Source: Bacteroidia bacterium (lineage in GTDB: Bacteria; Bacteroidota; Bacteroidia; Bacteroidales; Paludibacteraceae). Taken from it: a stretch of 64,000 nt of DNA. The stretch's first letter is position 1. Each line of letters begins with the position of its first letter. The DNA lies in assembly GCA_021152555.1 (NCBI GenBank), contig JAGKVE010000004.1:15224-79223 (forward strand), given 5' to 3'. Below are positions 60,488 to 64,000 of the stretch, one piece after another. Below the pieces are notes generated by a model. It searched no databases and was not told where the DNA came from. It saw nothing but the letters and a program-made list of their open reading frames with translations. Position numbers and translations under genes: made by a program.

Positions 60488-61483
60488 TTATATATAATTC
60501 ACCTCCGGAGATATTTCTATGCCGAATTTCTCTTTCACGTCCTTGCAGATGGCCGCTGCCAGATTGACGATATCTTCCGGCGCGGCGTTGTTGCGGTTGA
60601 CAAGCACCAGAGGCTGTTTCTCGTAGCACTGTGCGCCGCCCAGCATCTTGCCTTTCCATCCGCATTGATCGATCAGCCATGCCGCAGGAATCTTTACTCC
60701 TCCTTCTTGCTCGAAATGCGGCACTCTGTCATAGCCGGCGGCGATGGTGTCATATACTTCGCGGGGCACGATGGGGTTTTTGAAGAACGAACCCGCCGAA
60801 CCCAACTCGCTTACCTCCGGGAGTTTCTGTCTGCGGATGCGGACGACCGCCTTGCGAACAGACATCGGCGTCGGTTCGTCTCCGACTTCGCACTGCAAAT
60901 TGCCGTATTCCAACTTCGGCTTGAAATGTTTGTTTAGCCTGTAAACAACATGCGTTATGATATATTGCCCGCGCAGTTCGTTCTTGAAAACACTGTCCCT
61001 GTAGCCGTAGCGGCACTCGGCATTGGTAAATACACGCTCCTCGCCGTTCTCCAAAGAAACTGCACGGACCGACTCAATCACATCTTTCGCTTCTACGCCG
61101 TATGCACCGACGTTCTGCACAGCGGATGCGCCTACTTCGCCGGGTATATGGCTCAGGTTCTCCAGACCGGAGATGCCCATGTCGCACAACTGCTCAATCA
61201 GTTCATCAAGGACGAGTCCGTTGTCCGCCTCTATCCACACATGTTCATTGTCCTCGTTCAGACAACGTGCGCGGCGCATTGAAGAGTGCAGCACAACGCC
61301 GTCAAAGTCCTTTGTAAAAAGGAGATTGGAACCCTGTCCTATGTGCAACAACCGTTCGCCTTTATAGCGTTGCAGCAACTCGCGCAACTCATCCACCGAA
61401 CCGTATTCGGCAAATATCTTCGCCTTCACATCCATCCGGAAGGTGTTGTACGGCAACAACGATATATTCTCTTTTATGATCAT
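60488..61483 (-). CDS. murB: UDP-N-acetylenolpyruvoylglucosamine reductase
   Basis: FAD enzyme for the second step of UDP-MurNAc synthesis. The 331-residue protein has NTFRMDVKAKIFAEYGSVDEL, the FAD motif LHIGQGSNLLF, SGLENLSHIPGEVGASAVQNVGAYG split into the usual two blocks, the serine proton donor in LGSAGSFFKNP, and a C-terminal glutamate region GIEISPEVNYI. It is the type I form, like E. coli. The start is ATG 61483; a TTG at 61489 is part of the heptamer leader. It is next to murA. Confidence 0.95.
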   Translation of the reverse strand: MIIKENISLLPYNTFRMDVKAKIFAEYGSVDELRELLQRYKGERLLHIGQGSNLLFTKDFDGVVLHSSMRRARCLNEDNEHVWIEADNGLVLDELIEQLCDMGISGLENLSHIPGEVGASAVQNVGAYGVEAKDVIESVRAVSLENGEERVFTNAECRYGYRDSVFKNELRGQYIITHVVYRLNKHFKPKLEYGNLQCEVGDEPTPMSVRKAVVRIRRQKLPEVSELGSAGSFFKNPIVPREVYDTIAAGYDRVPHFEQEGGVKIPAAWLIDQCGWKGKMLGGAQCYEKQPLVLVNRNNAAPEDIVNLAAAICKDVKEKFGIEISPEVNYI

Positions 61484-61512
61484 TCTCAATTCTCAATTCT
61501 CAATTCTCAATT
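61482..61512 (-). repeat. Heptamer repeat before murB
   Basis: Plus strand ATTCTCA four times from 61482; on the minus strand the repeat runs directly into the murB ATG. Confidence 0.9.
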
Positions 61513-61530
61513 ACCTATCACCATTCCCTT

Positions 61531-61565
61531 TCTCCCTCTCCTCAGGAGAGGGTTGGGGTGAGGTT
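61531..61565 (+). repeat. GC-rich palindromic repeat, copy e (nadE-murB junction)
   Basis: TCTCCCTCTCCTCAGGAGAG then GGTTGGGGTGAGG. It ends exactly where the nadE stop codon begins on the minus strand. Confidence 0.85.
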
Positions 61566-63497
61566 TCAAATACATCCAGCGTCACTCGGCATTCTCCAGT
61601 CTCCTCGCGGCGAGAGGCTGACGCTCACCACTTTGGGTCCGTCGGGCATACACGTCCGTTTGAACTGCTGCGTGCAGAAACGGCGCATGAAGGTATTGAG
61701 CCATTTGTCAATCGTTTCCTCGTCATACAGGTCCTCAAACGCCCGGCACGCCATATATTTGATTTTCTCACGTATGAAGCCGTACCGCAGGAAATAGAAC
61801 AGGAAGAAATCGTGCAGTTCGTACGGTCCCACTTTGTCTTCGGTCTTCTGTGCTATCTCGCCGTTCTCGTCGGTAGGCAGCAACTCGGGCGAGACAGGGG
61901 TGTCGCATACGTCGAGGAGAATACTCCTCAATGGTTCGCCGTAGAGGTTTTCGGCAGCGTAGCGGACGAGGTAACGGACGAGTGTTTTGGGTATTCCTGC
62001 GTTCACGCCGTACATTGACATCTGGTCGCCGTTGTAGGTACACCATCCGAGTGCGAGTTCGCTCAGGTCACCTGTTCCGACGACCAGTCCGTTCAGTTCG
62101 TTGGCGAGGTCCATCAGAATAAGGGTACGCACTCTCGCCTGCGCGTTCTCATAAGTGATGTCATGCTTGTCGATGTCATGTCCGATGTCCTCTAAGTGTT
62201 GTGTAGTCACGTCCCGGATGGATATCTCACGATGTGTGATACCCAACTCCTGCATGAGACGTAGTGCGTTGTGATAGGTGCGGTCTGATGTTCCGAAGCC
62301 AGGCATTGTCACGCCCACAATGCGTTTACGGTCATAACCGAGTATGTCAGCCGTCTGCACGCATACGAGCAGCGCGAGTGTGCTGTCCAGTCCTCCGGAG
62401 ATACCAATCTCGAGTGTCTCGGCGTGCGTATGTTCCCACCGTCGCGAGAGGGCACTCGTCTGAATAGAGAAGATATCCATGCAATATTGGTCCTCTTCGT
62501 TTTTTGCGGGCAGGAAGGGTGCTGCGGAGAAACGGCGGTGTAGTGGTTCTGTAAACTCTTCCTCTCGTTCAATAGGTGCCACGTTGATATGCCTGTAATG
62601 TCCGGCTTTGTCTTTCGTGAAATTGGTATTACGCTGTCTGTCCGTGCGGAGTCGTTCGATATCGAGTTCACTGATTATCATTGAGTTGGAGCGTTGGAAC
62701 CGTTCTCCCTCGCAGAGCATCTCTCCGTTCTCTGCGATATAGGTGCTACCGGAATAGACCACGTCGGTCGTTGATTCTCCTACACCGGACGAGGTATATA
62801 TATACCCGCAGTGAACGCGTGCGGACTGCTGCGTTATCATCTGTCTCCGGAAAGCGTGTTTCCCGACGAGACAGTTACTGCTGGATAGGTTGAAGACGAG
62901 TTCAGCGCCTTGAATAGCGAGTTGTGTGGATGGCGGTAGTGGTGACCAGAGGTCCTCGCAAATCTCGACACCGAAGGTATAGTTTCGCGTGGTGAAGAGC
63001 AGGTCTGTCCCAAAGGGCACTTCTCCGCTCCATATCTCTATTTTCGGGATACGTGGTGCGATGCCTCCGGGCGTATATTCGCGAGCGGCTCTTCCGGAAG
63101 TGAACCACCGCTTCTCATAGAACTCGCCTGTATTAGGCAGGTTGACTTTGGGTACGACTCCCATGACCTCTCCGTCGGTGATGACGAACGCGCAGTTGAA
63201 GAGGTCGTTATCCACTTTGAGCGGTGCGCCCACGAGCACGATGATAGCCTTTGAGCGGGTATAATCGCACAGTGATTCGAGTTCTCGCAGTGCGGACTGC
63301 TGTAATTGTTGTGTGAAGAAGAGGTCAGCGCAGGTATATCCGGTGATACTCAGTTCGGGGAAGCAGATGACCTCGACCCCGTCATTGATAGCCTCGTCGA
63401 TGAGTGTTCTAATCTGCATCGCATTGAAATGGCAGTCCGCTACGCGTAGTGCAGGAACGGCGGCCGCGACTCTCACAAAGCCCAAGTTAGTATTCAT
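61566..63497 (-). CDS. nadE: Glutamine-dependent NAD+ synthetase
   Basis: Makes NAD from deamido-NAD with ammonia from glutamine. The 643-residue protein has an N-terminal nitrilase-type glutaminase domain (Glu in CFPELSITGY, Lys in VVPKVNLPN, Cys in GVEICEDLW) and a C-terminal NAD synthetase domain with the PP-loop LEIGISGGLDSTLALL and LVVGTGDLSELALGW. The ATG at 63497 is chosen because it starts the domain at the normal point and follows the promoter; earlier in-frame codons lie in the promoter. It heads the murB-murA-dsbD-rlmB stretch. Confidence 0.95.
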   Translation of the reverse strand: MNTNLGFVRVAAAVPALRVADCHFNAMQIRTLIDEAINDGVEVICFPELSITGYTCADLFFTQQLQQSALRELESLCDYTRSKAIIVLVGAPLKVDNDLFNCAFVITDGEVMGVVPKVNLPNTGEFYEKRWFTSGRAAREYTPGGIAPRIPKIEIWSGEVPFGTDLLFTTRNYTFGVEICEDLWSPLPPSTQLAIQGAELVFNLSSSNCLVGKHAFRRQMITQQSARVHCGYIYTSSGVGESTTDVVYSGSTYIAENGEMLCEGERFQRSNSMIISELDIERLRTDRQRNTNFTKDKAGHYRHINVAPIEREEEFTEPLHRRFSAAPFLPAKNEEDQYCMDIFSIQTSALSRRWEHTHAETLEIGISGGLDSTLALLVCVQTADILGYDRKRIVGVTMPGFGTSDRTYHNALRLMQELGITHREISIRDVTTQHLEDIGHDIDKHDITYENAQARVRTLILMDLANELNGLVVGTGDLSELALGWCTYNGDQMSMYGVNAGIPKTLVRYLVRYAAENLYGEPLRSILLDVCDTPVSPELLPTDENGEIAQKTEDKVGPYELHDFFLFYFLRYGFIREKIKYMACRAFEDLYDEETIDKWLNTFMRRFCTQQFKRTCMPDGPKVVSVSLSPRGDWRMPSDAGCI

Positions 63498-63523
63498 AAA
63501 ACCATTAACATAAAAATACGCTG

Positions 63524-63555
63524 CAAAGGTACAACATTTTTTTGATATATGCAAA
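63524..63555 (-). promoter_or_regulatory. Promoter of nadE
   Basis: Minus strand TTTG (63555-63552), 20-nt spacer, TACCTTTG (63531-63524), 26 nt before the ATG. Confidence 0.8.
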
Positions 63556-63670
63556 AAAAATTTATTTTTACCTTTTTTTTGATAATTTCTGGCTAATAAA
63601 ATTCGCTCGGCAGGCCAATTAGCATCGCCATATATTCTCCATTTTTCTGGATTAACGCCAGCGTTCTAAT

Positions 63671-63795
63671 CTCTCCGGATTAGCAAACACTCTGTCCTCT
63701 CCGGATTAGCAAACACTCTGTCCTCTCCGGCTTAGCAAACACTCTGTCCTCCCCGGATTAGCGTAGCGCTCTAGTCTCTCCGGATTCTCCGGTCC
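63671..63795. repeat. 26-bp tandem array
   Basis: CTCTCCGGATTAGCAAACAC-type units start at 63671, 63697, 63723, 63749 and (one base late) 63776, with a more degenerate unit before 63671. The first three are nearly identical. It lies in the 503-bp gap 63498-64000, which holds a promoter and repeats but no gene I can support. Confidence 0.85.
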
Positions 63796-63802
63796 CCTTT
63801 CA

Positions 63803-63850
63803 ACTATTCCTGCCTATCTCTGCCTACTCCTGCCTATCTCTGCCTATTCC
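63803..63850. repeat. 10-bp tandem array
   Basis: CTATTCCTGC, CTATCTCTGC, CTACTCCTGC, CTATCTCTGC, CTATTCCGGC in a row. Confidence 0.75.
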
Positions 63851-63890
63851 GGCATACCTACCTTCCCTCGCCCTCTCACCCGCCCCTTTC

Positions 63891-63923
63891 CCCTTCCCTT
63901 GAGGGAGGGTTGGAGTGAGGTTG
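63891..63923 (+). repeat. GC-rich palindromic repeat, copy f (intergenic)
   Basis: CCCTTCCCTTGAGGGAGGG then TTGGAGTGAGGTTG. The only copy not touching a coding region in view. Confidence 0.8.
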
Positions 63924-63929
63924 TTCGCC

Positions 63930-64000
63930 CCAATCTTGTTCCGATTTCGAGCCAATACCATAGGATAACCATAACATACCCATAGGATAGCCATAACATA
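63930..64000. repeat. 11-bp-period array, copy 5, cut by window end
   Basis: Units such as CCGATTTCGAG and GGATAACCATA at 11 bp. Positions 63955-64000 repeat 42158-42203 exactly (46 bp) and run to the last base, so the identity may continue beyond. Confidence 0.85.

Noticed and set aside
63671..63795. Possible CRISPR array
   Set aside because: Units are contiguous 26-bp repeats without unique spacers, and no cas genes are near.
1..64000. tRNA, rRNA, integrase, transposase or prophage signatures
   Set aside because: None recognised on reading both strands; the repeats show no linked recombinase.

Overview
The window looks like chromosome of a Bacteroidota member, most likely order Bacteroidales and probably an anaerobe. 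Three things point there. At least twelve promoters match the Bacteroidetes type (TTTG, about 20 nt, TANNTTTG). Large secreted proteins end in type IX secretion (T9SS)-like tails. The genes belong to families typical of the group: type III glutamine synthetase, DUF3078, DUF5686, ExbBD/TonB, an OmpA protein with thrombospondin type-3 repeats, and an exosortase-like protein. I see no phage, integrase, transposase, CRISPR array, rRNA or tRNA, so this is mostly housekeeping DNA. The accessory interest lies in secreted proteins, gene relics and unusual small repeats.

Layout. 1-3446: 3'-truncated glnN (-), a His-rich membrane transporter and a TrmN6-like methyltransferase (+). 3527-6998 (-): rny, zapA, a ZapB-like coiled coil and a DUF3078 outer-membrane protein. 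7457-13194 (+): a large Ig-fold secreted protein, then the preQ0/preQ1 genes queF-queC-queD-queE. 13287-19384 (-): a DJ-1 protein, tonB-exbD-exbB, pdxJ, pfkA, an exosortase-like protein and tsaD. 19476-29868 (+): dnaE, folC, prmA, lysS, gpsA, pgi. 30294-33948 (+): a DUF5686 protein and a beta-barrel protein. 33965-36976 (-): a three-gene set (GT28-like glycosyltransferase, MprF-type flippase domain, GT-A-like transferase) that probably makes and handles a glycolipid. 37040-37856: decayed genes. 38024-41931 (+): a giant T9SS-type protein and a small protein with an exosortase-like C-terminal signal. 42361-45391 (+): a HerA-like relic, rlmD and a subtilisin-like protease. 45402-45500 (-): SRP RNA. 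45604-52851 (+): a RecD-like helicase, a lipoprotein, an OmpA/TSP3 protein, a YebC protein and rsmG. 52951-63497 (-): pectate lyase-like protein, rluA, flavodiiron protein, rubredoxin, rlmB, dsbD, murA, murB and nadE. 63498-64000: a repeat-rich gap.

The most unusual feature is the small-repeat landscape. Four classes recur: (i) GC-rich palindromic elements of about 30 bp, several sitting in frame inside conserved genes (trmN6, rluA twice, the pectate lyase signal peptide); (ii) 7-bp-period tandem repeats with a different word at each site, placed at gene junctions so that they form the end of one gene and the leader of the next, and also inside variable loops of enzymes; (iii) composite modules with constant TTTAAC words flanking short hairpins of variable sequence; (iv) degenerate arrays with an 11-bp period in intergenic gaps, two of which share an identical 46-bp segment. 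I cannot search databases from here, so novelty is unproven. The other main leads are the pairing of an exosortase-like enzyme with a candidate substrate, MurA with Asp at the usual Cys position, and a HerA-like relic whose promoter now stands in front of rlmD.
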